The notes below the pieces were generated by a model. It did no database searches and was not told where the DNA came from. It was given only the letters and a program-made list of their open reading frames with translations. A DNA stretch of 12,285 nucleotides from a bacterium (lineage in GTDB: Bacteria; Planctomycetota; J058; JAJDCP01), in the NCBI GenBank assembly GCA_030428695.1, contig JAUIEM010000306.1, positions 1 to 12,285 on the forward strand. Direction: 5' to 3'. The stretch's first letter is position 1. Each line of letters starts with the position of its first letter. Of this stretch, positions 1-7,348 are shown piece by piece. The position numbers were made by a program, and so were the translations under genes.

Positions 1-810
<810 letters not shown>

Positions 811-884
811 AGGAGCCTCCTGCATGATTGGCGCGGGTGGTCAGCGAGACCGACCCGGCGGACTGGATGGTGCAGGTGTCACAG

Positions 885-902
885 CAAACGCCAGACCGTT
901 TG
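885..902. repeat. Inverted repeat CAAACG-N6-CGTTTG upstream of groEL
   Basis: The two perfect 6-bp arms are at 885-890 and 897-902, separated by six bases. It lies 75-92 bp upstream of the groEL start, next to a second palindrome. This is the size of a typical repressor half-site pair, but the binding protein is unknown. Confidence 0.5.
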
Positions 903-906
903 GAGT

Positions 907-921
907 CGGCCTGTCAGGCCG
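907..921. repeat. 15-bp palindrome CGGCCTG-T-CAGGCCG upstream of groEL
   Basis: Two perfect 7-bp arms flank a single central base. It sits four bases from the neighbouring inverted repeat and contains one of the four TGTCA motifs at its centre (912-916). It is a candidate operator for the groEL promoter. As RNA it would give no usable hairpin loop, so a DNA-level site is more likely than a terminator. Confidence 0.5.
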
Positions 922-927
922 GTCGCG

Positions 928-987
928 ATGCTGTCACACTGGCAGGGTGCCCCAGGGCCCTTCGGCCATGCTGTCAAAGCGGCAGGG
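928..987. repeat. 20-bp imperfect direct repeat with 40-bp period
   Basis: ATGCTGTCA-N4-GGCAGGG occurs at 928-947 and again at 968-987, exactly 40 bp apart, so both copies present the same face of the helix. Only the four spacer bases differ. The tract lies just past the stop of the 598-residue gene and upstream of groEL. It could be a paired activator site or a relic of a mobile-element end. Confidence 0.5.
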
Positions 988-999
988 GCGGCGGTGGAA

Positions 1000-2796
1000 T
1001 CAGTCGTCGAGCCAGTCGAGCAGCGCGGGCAGGGTGAGGTCGGGCGCGCGCCGGAGCTCGCGCTCTTCGGCGTCGAGCAGGAGCACCAACGGCAGCACCT
1101 CCTCTTCTCCACTCCAGTACGCGAAGGTGTCGGCGTGCATCGCGCCGAGCTCGCCGTCGTCGAGGAAGACCATCGTCAGCTCGACCTCGGCCAGCGCCTC
1201 GACGGCAGCGTCCTGGCAGAGGGCGCGATCGAGGTCCATCGCGCGGCCCGGGAGTCGGAACACGACCAGATGCCGCCGGCCGGTCCGCGCCGCCGCCAGG
1301 ACCCCCCGCCCGTAGCGGGCATGGACGGCCGGGAAGCGCGTGACCGGTGAGGCGAGCTGGCCCGTCTCCGTCCATTGCGACTCCGCGAGCGCGAGCTCTC
1401 CGTCCCTGACGACGGCCAGACCGAGCGGGAGCCCGTCGTCGCCGACGACGATCGCTCCCGCCCAGCTCTCGTCGAGGCCGGCGAGCTCGCGCAGCTCGCA
1501 AACGGTCTCGCGGACCTCGCCCGACGTCGCCAGCTGCAGCAGGCGGATGTCCCGGAAGGCCATCGACAGTCTCGAGCGCCTGCCGATCACGAGGCGCACC
1601 CAGCCGAAAAAGGCGACACGGTCCGCCGTCGTGCTGAGCAGAGTGCAGGCGTCCGGTGGCGCCTCGAAGGCCGACCCGTACTCCCGGGCGGAGAGCTGGG
1701 CGTGCCAGGGAAACCGCTGCAGCGAGAGCGGGCCGACCGCATCCGGCCCTGCTTCGGGCGTCCACACTCCGCCTTCCACGGCGACCAGGACCGTGTGCTC
1801 GACCCGGATCGACGGCGTGTCTCCCTCTCGCATCACGGCGTCGATCCGCGCCATGGCGCGCGCATCGTAGAGGTGCGGAAACGCGCTTCGGCGCGAGGTC
1901 AGCAGCCATCCGCCCGGCAGGGACAGAGCGGTCGAGAAGTTCTGGGTCAGCTCGACCGGGACGCCGTCGCCCTGGTCGAGGGAGGCCGTCGACCACACCA
2001 GGCGCAGATTCTCCCTCGGGTCCCCGACGGGCTCCGGCGGCAGAGGCTCGTCCCGCGCGGGTGGCGGTGCGGGTCCGATGCGACCGCTGGCCCAGGCGAG
2101 CAAGCGCCCGTAGTAGGTGTCGTAGACCTCGACACCGGCCCGCCGCAGGCGCCACATCTCATCGCTGGCCTGGAACAACACCCGGCCCTTCCCGTACTGC
2201 CAGCCCCACAGCAAGGGGGGGAGCCCCCCGTCGTGCTCGAGGAAGACGAGCGCGCTGTCGGCGGGCGAGACCGGCGCGTACCAGCGAGGCCCGTAGCTTC
2301 CGAGGCCGCTGCGCACGGACGCGGGCAGCAGCGCCTCCCCGGCCTCGGTCAGGCGCAGCTCACGGGGATCGAGCGTCGCCCCCGGCAGGACCCGCTGCAC
2401 GACCATCGGCGGCAGCAGCGCGCTGAGCAGGGGGCTGGGAACCTCCGCCGTGTCCGCTTCCCCGGCGATCCACAAGAGCCCGGTACCGGCCGCCACCGCC
2501 TCGACCAGCCGCAGGCCGTCGTCGACGGTGAGCGCGGCGTCTCCCATGATGATCATGTCGTAGTCGGAGAGGGGCTCCGGCAGCGCGCGCAACGGCTCGA
2601 GACCGGGGCTGGCGGGCGGCAGGAAATCGTCGGAAGCGTCGGACAGGAAGGCCTGGAAGCGCACCTCCGGGAGGCGGGCCAGCGTCTTGCACAGGTGGCG
2701 GTACTCCCAGCGCGCGCGCTGCTCGAGCAGGAGCACCGAGGTCGTTTCGGCGGGCGCCGTGGCGGCGAAGGCGAGCAGGATCAGCGCCCAGCGCAT
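1000..2796 (-). CDS. Exported multidomain protein: GATase1-like, trypsin-like and thioredoxin-like folds, probably non-catalytic
   Basis: A 598-residue protein with a short signal peptide (MRWALILLAFAATAPAE, cleavage near residue 16), so it is probably periplasmic. Residues 20-240 resemble the glutamine-amidotransferase-like module of bacterial vWA/BatA-type proteins: ARWEYRHL at 28-35, a DYDMIIMGD strand (78-86), and GLLWIAGE (106-113). Residues about 285-470 read as a trypsin-like core: GGWLLTSRR where the family has the TSAH histidine, RDIRLLQL (415-422) matching the DIALLKL aspartate strand, and SWAGAIVVGDDGLPLGLAVV (444-463) where GNSGGP is expected. Residues 505-598 look like a thioredoxin fold with a single cysteine (C527), no CxxC, and a VLPLVLLLDAEERELRR strand pair. 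The GGAGGAGG before the ATG at 2794-2796 fixes the start. It is divergent from the two-component genes. The domain assignments are inferred from motif patterns; function is unknown. Confidence 0.85.
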   Translation of the reverse strand: MRWALILLAFAATAPAETTSVLLLEQRARWEYRHLCKTLARLPEVRFQAFLSDASDDFLPPASPGLEPLRALPEPLSDYDMIIMGDAALTVDDGLRLVEAVAAGTGLLWIAGEADTAEVPSPLLSALLPPMVVQRVLPGATLDPRELRLTEAGEALLPASVRSGLGSYGPRWYAPVSPADSALVFLEHDGGLPPLLWGWQYGKGRVLFQASDEMWRLRRAGVEVYDTYYGRLLAWASGRIGPAPPPARDEPLPPEPVGDPRENLRLVWSTASLDQGDGVPVELTQNFSTALSLPGGWLLTSRRSAFPHLYDARAMARIDAVMREGDTPSIRVEHTVLVAVEGGVWTPEAGPDAVGPLSLQRFPWHAQLSAREYGSAFEAPPDACTLLSTTADRVAFFGWVRLVIGRRSRLSMAFRDIRLLQLATSGEVRETVCELRELAGLDESWAGAIVVGDDGLPLGLAVVRDGELALAESQWTETGQLASPVTRFPAVHARYGRGVLAAARTGRRHLVVFRLPGRAMDLDRALCQDAAVEALAEVELTMVFLDDGELGAMHADTFAYWSGEEEVLPLVLLLDAEERELRRAPDLTLPALLDWLDD

Positions 2797-2938
2797 GATT
2801 CCTCCTCCGGTCAGAGACCTCTATCAAGATACCAGAGAAGCTCACCCGAAGCCTGCCCGCCGGGAATCGGGTGACGGGGATGCCAGACCGGCACCGGCCG
2901 GTTACAATGGCACCTCGGTCGGGGTGCGGGAGGATGGC
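2797..2938. promoter_or_regulatory. Divergent intergenic control region
   Basis: This 142-bp spacer separates the exported multidomain gene (minus strand) from the response regulator (plus strand). It contains the plus-strand promoter at 2880-2908 and a small palindrome TATC-AA-GATA at 2822-2831, 26-35 bp upstream of the minus-strand start. The palindrome is a possible operator or an overlapping -10 for the leftward gene. Because the two genes share this region, the response regulator may control both; that is inference. Confidence 0.4.
2880..2908 (+). promoter_or_regulatory. Sigma-70-type promoter of the two-component operon
   Basis: ATGCCA at 2880-2885 (4 of 6 with TTGACA) is followed after exactly 17 bases by TACAAT at 2903-2908 (5 of 6 with TATAAT). 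A start site near 2915 would give a leader of about 24 bases carrying the GGGAGGA ribosome-binding site before the GTG at 2939. Confidence 0.5.
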
Positions 2939-3601
2939 GTGAAGGTTCTGCTCGTCGAGGATGACAAACGGCTCGCGGAGGGCGTCCAGCGGGGACTGGA
3001 AGAACGCGGCTACACGGTCGACTGCGTCAACGATGGCAAGGCGGCGGCCGAGAAGGGCCGGCTGCCCGGGTACGGAGTGATCATCCTCGACCTGATGCTG
3101 CCGAAGATGACCGGCGAAGAGGTGCTCTCGGCGCTGCGCGGCGCCGGCGTGGCCACGCCGGTGCTCGTGTTGACGGCCAAGGACCAGCTGACCGACAAGG
3201 TCACGATGCTCAACGCCGGGGCCGACGACTACCTGACCAAGCCCTTCGCCTTCGAGGAGCTGCTCGCCCGGCTCGGCGTGCTCGTGCGCCGGGCCCAGGT
3301 GCCCGAGACCGAGCTGAGCTTTGGCGACCTGCGCATCGACCTGCTCAAGCGCGAGGCCTTCCGGGGCGAGAAGAAGCTCGAGCTCCGGCCGCGCGAGTTC
3401 GCGCTGCTCGAGTTCTTCCTGCGCCGGCCCGAGCAGGTCCTGTCCCGCCACACCATCTCCGAGAACGTGTGGGGTTCCGACTACGCCGCCTACTCGAACG
3501 TGATCGACGTCCACGTCCGGAACATCCGCAAGAAGCTGAAGAAGCCGGAGCTCCTGCACTCGGTCCGGGGAGCCGGCTATGTCCTCCGGAACGCGGAGTG
3601 A
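2939..3601 (+). CDS. OmpR/PhoB-family response regulator
   Basis: A 220-residue DNA-binding response regulator, full length for the family. The receiver domain (1-115) has the acidic pair E7-D8-D9, the phosphoacceptor D51 in VIILDLMLP, T79 and the conserved K101 in LTKPF. The C-terminal winged helix (about 125-218) shows LRPREFALLEFFLRRP and the recognition-helix stretch NVIDVHVRNIRKKL, ending in the family's RGAGYVL. I chose the GTG at 2939: it gives the canonical MKVLLVEDD start and lies behind GGGAGGA, whereas the frame open upstream is non-coding. Its 3' end overlaps the kinase gene by 23 bases, so the two are translationally coupled. The nearest recognisable subgroup is CusR/QseB-like, but the target genes and stimulus are unknown. 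Confidence 0.95.
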   Translation: MKVLLVEDDKRLAEGVQRGLEERGYTVDCVNDGKAAAEKGRLPGYGVIILDLMLPKMTGEEVLSALRGAGVATPVLVLTAKDQLTDKVTMLNAGADDYLTKPFAFEELLARLGVLVRRAQVPETELSFGDLRIDLLKREAFRGEKKLELRPREFALLEFFLRRPEQVLSRHTISENVWGSDYAAYSNVIDVHVRNIRKKLKKPELLHSVRGAGYVLRNAE

Positions 3602-5024
3602 GACCCGGCCGACCCTCGACCGCTGGCTCTCCCGGCGGCTGATCGCCACGCTGGTGGTCGTGCAGGCGATCTCCGGGCTGATCGTCTGGCTCGCCTGGCG
3701 CTACGAGATCTACGATGAGGCGAAGAAGTCGCTGATCGCCGAGACCGACGGCCTGTTCACCCTGGTCCGCGGGACCAACCGGCCCCGTCCCCCGAACCTG
3801 GAAGACTACCTCGACAACCGGCCCGAGTCATCGATCCACCTGCGCGTCGAGCGCAACGGCGTCGAGCTGCACACCGACCCGGCCTTCCCCCAGCGGCAGG
3901 TGCCCTACGACGTCTTCGGGCTGCCGTTGTTCTCCGCGGTCGATGTCGGGTTCGGGCAGACCCCGAAGAGTCATCGACGCTTCATGATCTACCGCTCCGA
4001 GCACGTCAGCCTGCCGGGCAGCGTCTACACGATGACCGGTGCCCTGAACCTCCGGGAGGTCGAGTTCCGGGTCGCGCGGGCCTTCTTCCTGGTCGCCGGC
4101 ACCGCGATCTTCGTCGCCGGCGTGCTCAGCCTCTCGCTCAGCCTGGTCAGCCGCCAGCTGACGCGGCGCCTGCAGCGCATCACCCTGGCGGTGCGCGACT
4201 GGCAGCCCGGCAAGCGCTTCCAGCCCCTGCCCGAAGACGCGGCGACCGCGGAGCTGCTCGACATCCAGCGGGTGCTCAACCGCATGCTCGGCGAGGTCGA
4301 CGTCCATCACGGGCGGCTGTCGAAGTTCAGCACCGATGTCGCCCACGAGCTGCGCACCAGCATCGCCGCCGCCAAGCTCGAGCTCGAGCTCGCGCTCGGC
4401 AAGGAGCGCAGCAACGAGGAGTACCGCGAGACCCTCGGCACCGTCGCCCAGAACGTCGAGACGCTGAACAACACGGTCAACGACCTGCTCCTGATCTCGC
4501 GCATCGAGGCCAAACAGCCGGTCCTGCGCCGCGAGGCGGTGCCGCTGAAGCTGCTGGTCGAAGAGCTGCTCGAGACCTTCGAGCCCTTCTTCGACGATCT
4601 CGAGCTGCGCCTCGAACAGTCCCTGGAGCCCGTGACGGTCGACCTCGACCGCTCGCGCTTCCGGCGGGTGCTCGCCAACCTGCTCGACAACGCGATCAAG
4701 TTCTCCGAAGCCGGAGGAGAGGTCGCCGTGCGCCTCGTCCGCCGCGGCGCGGAGGGGGTGCTCGAGATCGAGGACCACGGGCGCGGCATCCCCGCCGAGG
4801 AGATCGACCGCGTCTTCGAGCGCTTCTACCGCGCCAGCAACACGCTCGAGGTGCAGGGAACCGGGCTGGGGCTGCCGATCGTGCGCTCCCTGATCGAGGC
4901 GCACGGCGGACGGCTCGAGGTCGAGAGCGAGCTCGGCGTCGGCTCGCTGTTCCGTATCGTCCTGCCCCTGAGCGCGGACGCCGACGCGACAACAAACGTT
5001 GACAGCCACCCGCCCACGGCATAG
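3579..5024 (+). CDS. Two-component sensor histidine kinase
   Basis: A 481-residue inner-membrane kinase, partner of the overlapping regulator. Transmembrane helices are at about 22-40 and 168-190, enclosing a periplasmic sensor of roughly 125 residues; a HAMP linker follows to about 245. The dimerisation box is FSTDVAHELRTS with H256. The catalytic domain has N (NLLDNAIKFS, 367-376), G1 (DHGRGIP, 399-405), F (FERFYR) and G2 (GTGLGLPIV, 427-435) motifs. The residue after HELRT is serine (S261) where nearly all kinases of this class have proline. The ATG at 3579 has GGGGAG six bases upstream. The DVAHELR context resembles heavy-metal sensor kinases of the CusS type, but the sensor region has no visible metal-ligand cluster, so the signal is unassigned. 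Weak similarity in the sensor region is expected for the family. Confidence 0.95.
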   Translation: MSSGTRSETRPTLDRWLSRRLIATLVVVQAISGLIVWLAWRYEIYDEAKKSLIAETDGLFTLVRGTNRPRPPNLEDYLDNRPESSIHLRVERNGVELHTDPAFPQRQVPYDVFGLPLFSAVDVGFGQTPKSHRRFMIYRSEHVSLPGSVYTMTGALNLREVEFRVARAFFLVAGTAIFVAGVLSLSLSLVSRQLTRRLQRITLAVRDWQPGKRFQPLPEDAATAELLDIQRVLNRMLGEVDVHHGRLSKFSTDVAHELRTSIAAAKLELELALGKERSNEEYRETLGTVAQNVETLNNTVNDLLLISRIEAKQPVLRREAVPLKLLVEELLETFEPFFDDLELRLEQSLEPVTVDLDRSRFRRVLANLLDNAIKFSEAGGEVAVRLVRRGAEGVLEIEDHGRGIPAEEIDRVFERFYRASNTLEVQGTGLGLPIVRSLIEAHGGRLEVESELGVGSLFRIVLPLSADADATTNVDSHPPTA

Positions 5025-5118
5025 AAGTCCCCCGGGGCCGGCCGTCCACCCGGAAGGCACCGCGCGACCGCCCTCGCGGCCGATCCGCGGTGGCGTGAAG
5101 AGCTGCGGAAGAGGACCG

Positions 5119-5757
5119 ATGCGCTGGATCAGGACCCACGACCTGCCCGAAGAGCTCGCCCTGCTGTTCGCCCATCTCGACAGCGAGGCCGTGCCCCGGG
5201 AGGCCCGCGCCCTGTTGCCCGTCGACGTCGATCTCGCCGCCACGCGCCGCCGGCACGACCTGCTGCGCGCCCTCGCCTTCGCCGGCTGGCCGCTCGGCGG
5301 CCTCGGTCTCGGCGCGATCGCCGCGACCTGGCTGCCGCCCGGGGCGCCCTGGCTGCCGCCGAGCGGCTTCGGCGTCGGCCTGCTGCTCGCCCTGCTCGGG
5401 GCCTTCATGGTGTTCCAGTTCGGCCTGCTCCGGGGCACCGAGCGGCGCCGCCTCGACTTCCCCCACGCGGGGACCCTCGCGGTCAGCGAGCGCTACATGG
5501 TGCTGATCGGCTTCGAGGAGCACCAGGTCTTCGACCTCGCCGAGCTGCGGAACCTGCACCTGCTGATCCGCACCGCGAACAGCCAGTTCGCCTACGGTGA
5601 GCTGCACTTCGACGACGCCGACAAGCGGGTCGAGCTGCCGCTGATGAGCCTGGTCGGAGAGGAGCAGGTGCGGAAGTTCGCGGAGGCGGTCAGCGAGGGA
5701 TCTGGGGGGGCGCAGCCCGGCGCGGCGGAAGCGGGAGAGGCCGGCAGCGAGGTCTAG
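5119..5757 (+). CDS. Two-helix membrane protein of unknown function
   Basis: A 212-residue protein that I do not recognise. An N-terminal cytoplasmic segment of about 50 residues with a basic patch (RRRH, 43-46) precedes two hydrophobic helices, about 51-72 and 83-103, joined by a Pro/Trp-rich loop (WLPPGAPWLPP). A soluble domain follows (about 108-192), alternating short strands and charged segments, such as SERYMVLIGFEEHQVFDL. It ends in a low-complexity Gly/Ala/Glu tail. The arrangement, two helices then a small strand-rich domain, resembles bacterial PH-like membrane proteins, but this is only a resemblance. The ATG at 5119 follows GAAGAGGA. It starts 94 bases after the kinase gene on the same strand and may be co-transcribed with it. 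Its stop codon touches the fold-back element. Confidence 0.75.
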   Translation: MRWIRTHDLPEELALLFAHLDSEAVPREARALLPVDVDLAATRRRHDLLRALAFAGWPLGGLGLGAIAATWLPPGAPWLPPSGFGVGLLLALLGAFMVFQFGLLRGTERRRLDFPHAGTLAVSERYMVLIGFEEHQVFDLAELRNLHLLIRTANSQFAYGELHFDDADKRVELPLMSLVGEEQVRKFAEAVSEGSGGAQPGAAEAGEAGSEV

Positions 5758-6002
5758 GGGTCCGGAAAGGAATAAGTCAGGCATTCGGGCGCGCCTGCGG
5801 CGCAATTGTGGCACTTGCCTCATTCCACCTCCACCGCCACCACTCGTACCTCGCGGTGTCGGTGTTCGGCCGCTGCGGCCTCTGCTCCTCGTTCCTCGGT
5901 GCCGAGACCTTGCTGTTGGGACTGGTATGCGTCATTCGCCAAGCACCACAATTCCTGCCGCATCCGCACCCTCGGTGCTCGACTTATTCCTTTCCGGCCC
6001 CC
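5757..6002. repeat. 246-bp fold-back element with terminal inverted repeats (MITE-like or structured intergenic repeat)
   Basis: CCGGAAAGGAATAAGTC at 5762-5778 is matched perfectly by its reverse complement at 5981-5997. Past one mismatch, a GGGG/CCCC pair (5757-5760, 5999-6002) extends the arms to 22 bp. Inwards, imperfect complementarity continues for about 50 more bases on each side, with shared blocks TGCGGC, AATTGTGG and CTTG. The interior holds three smaller hairpins: CACCGC/GCGGTG (5832-5837, 5853-5858), GGCCGC-T-GCGGCC (5868-5880) and CTCGG-TG-CCGAG (5895-5906). It lies between converging genes, starting at one stop codon and containing the other. No convincing protein or target-site duplication is seen. 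It could be a miniature inverted-repeat element, a REP-type structured repeat or a long bidirectional terminator. Confidence 0.75.
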
Positions 6003-7111
6003 TGGCCGAGCAGCTCCGCGTAGATAGCGCGGTAGCCCTGCGCGAGCCGGGCGAGGCTGAACGAGCGCGCGCGGAGCGCGGCGGAAGCGGCCAGGCGCGC
6101 GCGCCGGGCGGGGTCGCGCAGCAGGCCGGCGAGGGCTGCGGTCAGGCCGGCCAGCGAGCCGGGATCGATCAGCAGCCCGTCGCGGCCGGGCCGGATCAGC
6201 TCGGGACCGCCGCCGATCGCCGACGCGACGACCGGGAGCCCGCAGGCCATCGCCTCCATCACGACCAGGCCGAGGGCCTCGACCCGGCTCGGCAGGGCGA
6301 GGAGGTCGGCGGTCGCGAGGCGGCGCCAGGCCTCCGCCCGCGGCAGCAGGCCGAAGTGGCGCACCCGCAGCGGGCCGGCGACTTCCTCCCCCGGTGCCCC
6401 GAAGCCGAAGGTCCACAGCTCGACGGGGAAGCGCTCCGCGAGCAGGCCGGCCGCTCGCCGCAGGAGGGGCAGGCCCTTGCGCGCGGGGTTGCCGCCGGAG
6501 AAGGCGATGCGGAAGGGCCGGACGCTGCCCGCGCCGGCATCGACCGCGTGTTGCGCGGGCGGCGCCTCGACCGCGTTGCGGATCACCGGCAGCGCGGCGA
6601 GCCCGTAGGCGCGGTCGAGGGCGCGGGCCGTGTAGGCGCTGTTCGCGACCAGCGCCGGGGCGCGTCGGTAGGCGCGCGCCTCGAGGGCGCGGGTCAGCCG
6701 GTAGTAGGCCCAGCGCCGCCCGGCATCCGGGTAGCCGTGCAGTTGCCAGGGCCAGGCCGGGCAGTCCGCGGCGTAGCTGTCGTGGACCGTGCCGAGCCAC
6801 GGGCCGGAGGGCGCGCTGAGCAGGCTCTCGCGGGCGTCGGTGAAGTGCACGACGTCCACGGCGCTGTCCGCGAGCGCGCCGCGCCAGGCCCAGGCCGCCC
6901 GCAGCCAGCGCTCGTGGCCGCCCTGCAGGCGGACGGGGAGGCGCCGCACCGGGATGGCCGCGAGGTCGGCGGGGAGGCGACCGCCCTCCTCCGGGGCGAG
7001 CACGCTGACCCGCACGCCCGCCGCCCCCAGCCCCCGGGAGAGCAGGCGGGTGAAGGTCCCGACACCGCTGAGCAGGCGGGACCACTGCTGGCTGACGAGC
7101 AGGACGTGCAT
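5984..7111 (-). CDS. GT4-family glycosyltransferase
   Basis: A 375-residue retaining glycosyltransferase of GT-B fold, probably transferring a sugar from a nucleotide donor in cell-surface glycan or lipid assembly. The N-terminal acceptor domain starts MHVLLVSQQW with a glycine motif (SGVGTFTRLL, 15-24), then VDVVHFTDA and TVHDSYAADCPAW. The donor domain starts near 198 with the FSGGNPARKGLPLL loop (204-217). The EX7E motif is E278/E286 in SRVEALGLVVMEAMACGLPVVAS, followed by GGGPELI and DGLLIDPG. The ATG at 7109-7111 is chosen because the canonical N-terminus begins there; no good Shine-Dalgarno is visible. The stop codon (5984-5986) and last codons lie inside the inverted repeat arm, so the original 3' end may have been replaced. 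It stands alone, without other glycan genes, so acceptor and donor cannot be assigned. Confidence 0.92.
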   Translation of the reverse strand: MHVLLVSQQWSRLLSGVGTFTRLLSRGLGAAGVRVSVLAPEEGGRLPADLAAIPVRRLPVRLQGGHERWLRAAWAWRGALADSAVDVVHFTDARESLLSAPSGPWLGTVHDSYAADCPAWPWQLHGYPDAGRRWAYYRLTRALEARAYRRAPALVANSAYTARALDRAYGLAALPVIRNAVEAPPAQHAVDAGAGSVRPFRIAFSGGNPARKGLPLLRRAAGLLAERFPVELWTFGFGAPGEEVAGPLRVRHFGLLPRAEAWRRLATADLLALPSRVEALGLVVMEAMACGLPVVASAIGGGPELIRPGRDGLLIDPGSLAGLTAALAGLLRDPARRARLAASAALRARSFSLARLAQGYRAIYAELLGQGAGKE

Positions 7112-7348
7112 CGGGTTTCCCGGGGCGCGCGACGCCTCAGGGTACGACTTTCGCCCCTCGCTGTCTGGCCCCGATTGCGGAGATCGGGATCGGATCGGAT
7201 CGGATCGGAATCGGAATCGGGATCGGGTGCCTGGCAGGGTCTCCCCTCCGCGCCGCAAATCGAGTACACTCGCGGGTCGCCCTTCCGGCGGCGCAGGCGC
7301 GGGCGCGCCGAGGACGCACGGAAGCGGGACTGCGACGGGAGCCGTCCG
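7112..7348. promoter_or_regulatory. Divergent glycosyltransferase/nadB spacer
   Basis: This 237-bp spacer contains a short tandem repeat (7182-7227) and, 3' of it, a possible nadB -10 element TACACT at 7265-7270. No matching -35 is found at 16-18 bases. The leader to nadB would be about 75 bases, G/C-rich, ending in GGGAG seven bases before the ATG. No riboswitch fold or NadR/NrtR-type operator was recognised by eye. On the minus strand no clear promoter for the glycosyltransferase was found. Confidence 0.35.
7182..7227. repeat. Short tandem repeat of GATCG / GAATCG units
   Basis: About eight head-to-tail units: GATCGG once, GATCG four times, GAATCG twice, then GATCGG. GATC itself occurs at 7182, 7188, 7193, 7198, 7203 and 7221. 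The unit length switches between 5 and 6 bases, as in slippage-generated microsatellites. It lies in the divergent promoter region, about 120 bp upstream of nadB and 70 bp upstream of the glycosyltransferase start. Confidence 0.8.

Larger units (their letters stand above)
811..999 (-). promoter_or_regulatory. Repeat-rich leader of the groEL gene
   Basis: This 189-bp spacer lies between the stop of the 598-residue gene and the groEL start. It carries two adjacent inverted repeats (885-902 and 907-921), a 20-bp direct repeat at 928-947 and 968-987 with a period of exactly 40 bp, and four copies of TGTCA (877, 912, 932, 972; TGACA on the coding strand). No CIRCE element (TTAGCACTC-N9-GAGTGCTAA) is seen, so HrcA control is not supported. 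I could not assign a convincing -35/-10 pair. A TTTGACAG on the minus strand near 972-979 is a possible -35 without a good -10. The density of symmetric sites suggests an operator region; the regulator is unknown. Confidence 0.45.

Noticed and set aside
811..999. CIRCE/HrcA operator upstream of groEL
   Set aside because: No TTAGCACTC/GAGTGCTAA pair or near match is present.
1375..2874. 499-codon plus-strand frame antisense to the exported protein
   Set aside because: No family signature or ribosome site; the minus strand has a signal peptide, strong Shine-Dalgarno and recognisable strands.
3828..5438. 536-codon minus-strand frame antisense to the histidine kinase
   Set aside because: Composition (Arg, Leu, Asp, Val rich) is that of a reverse-frame shadow, and the plus strand carries unambiguous kinase motifs.
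5757..6002. Ordinary bidirectional rho-independent terminator
   Set aside because: The main arms are about 200 bases apart and no T-run follows either arm; it may still end transcription, but that does not explain its structure.
5808..6023. 71-codon frame inside the fold-back element
   Set aside because: No ribosome-binding site; runs across the right repeat arm into the glycosyltransferase gene in antisense. The element is better read as structure.
7182..7227. CRISPR array
   Set aside because: Units are 5-6 bases with no spacers; it is a microsatellite.
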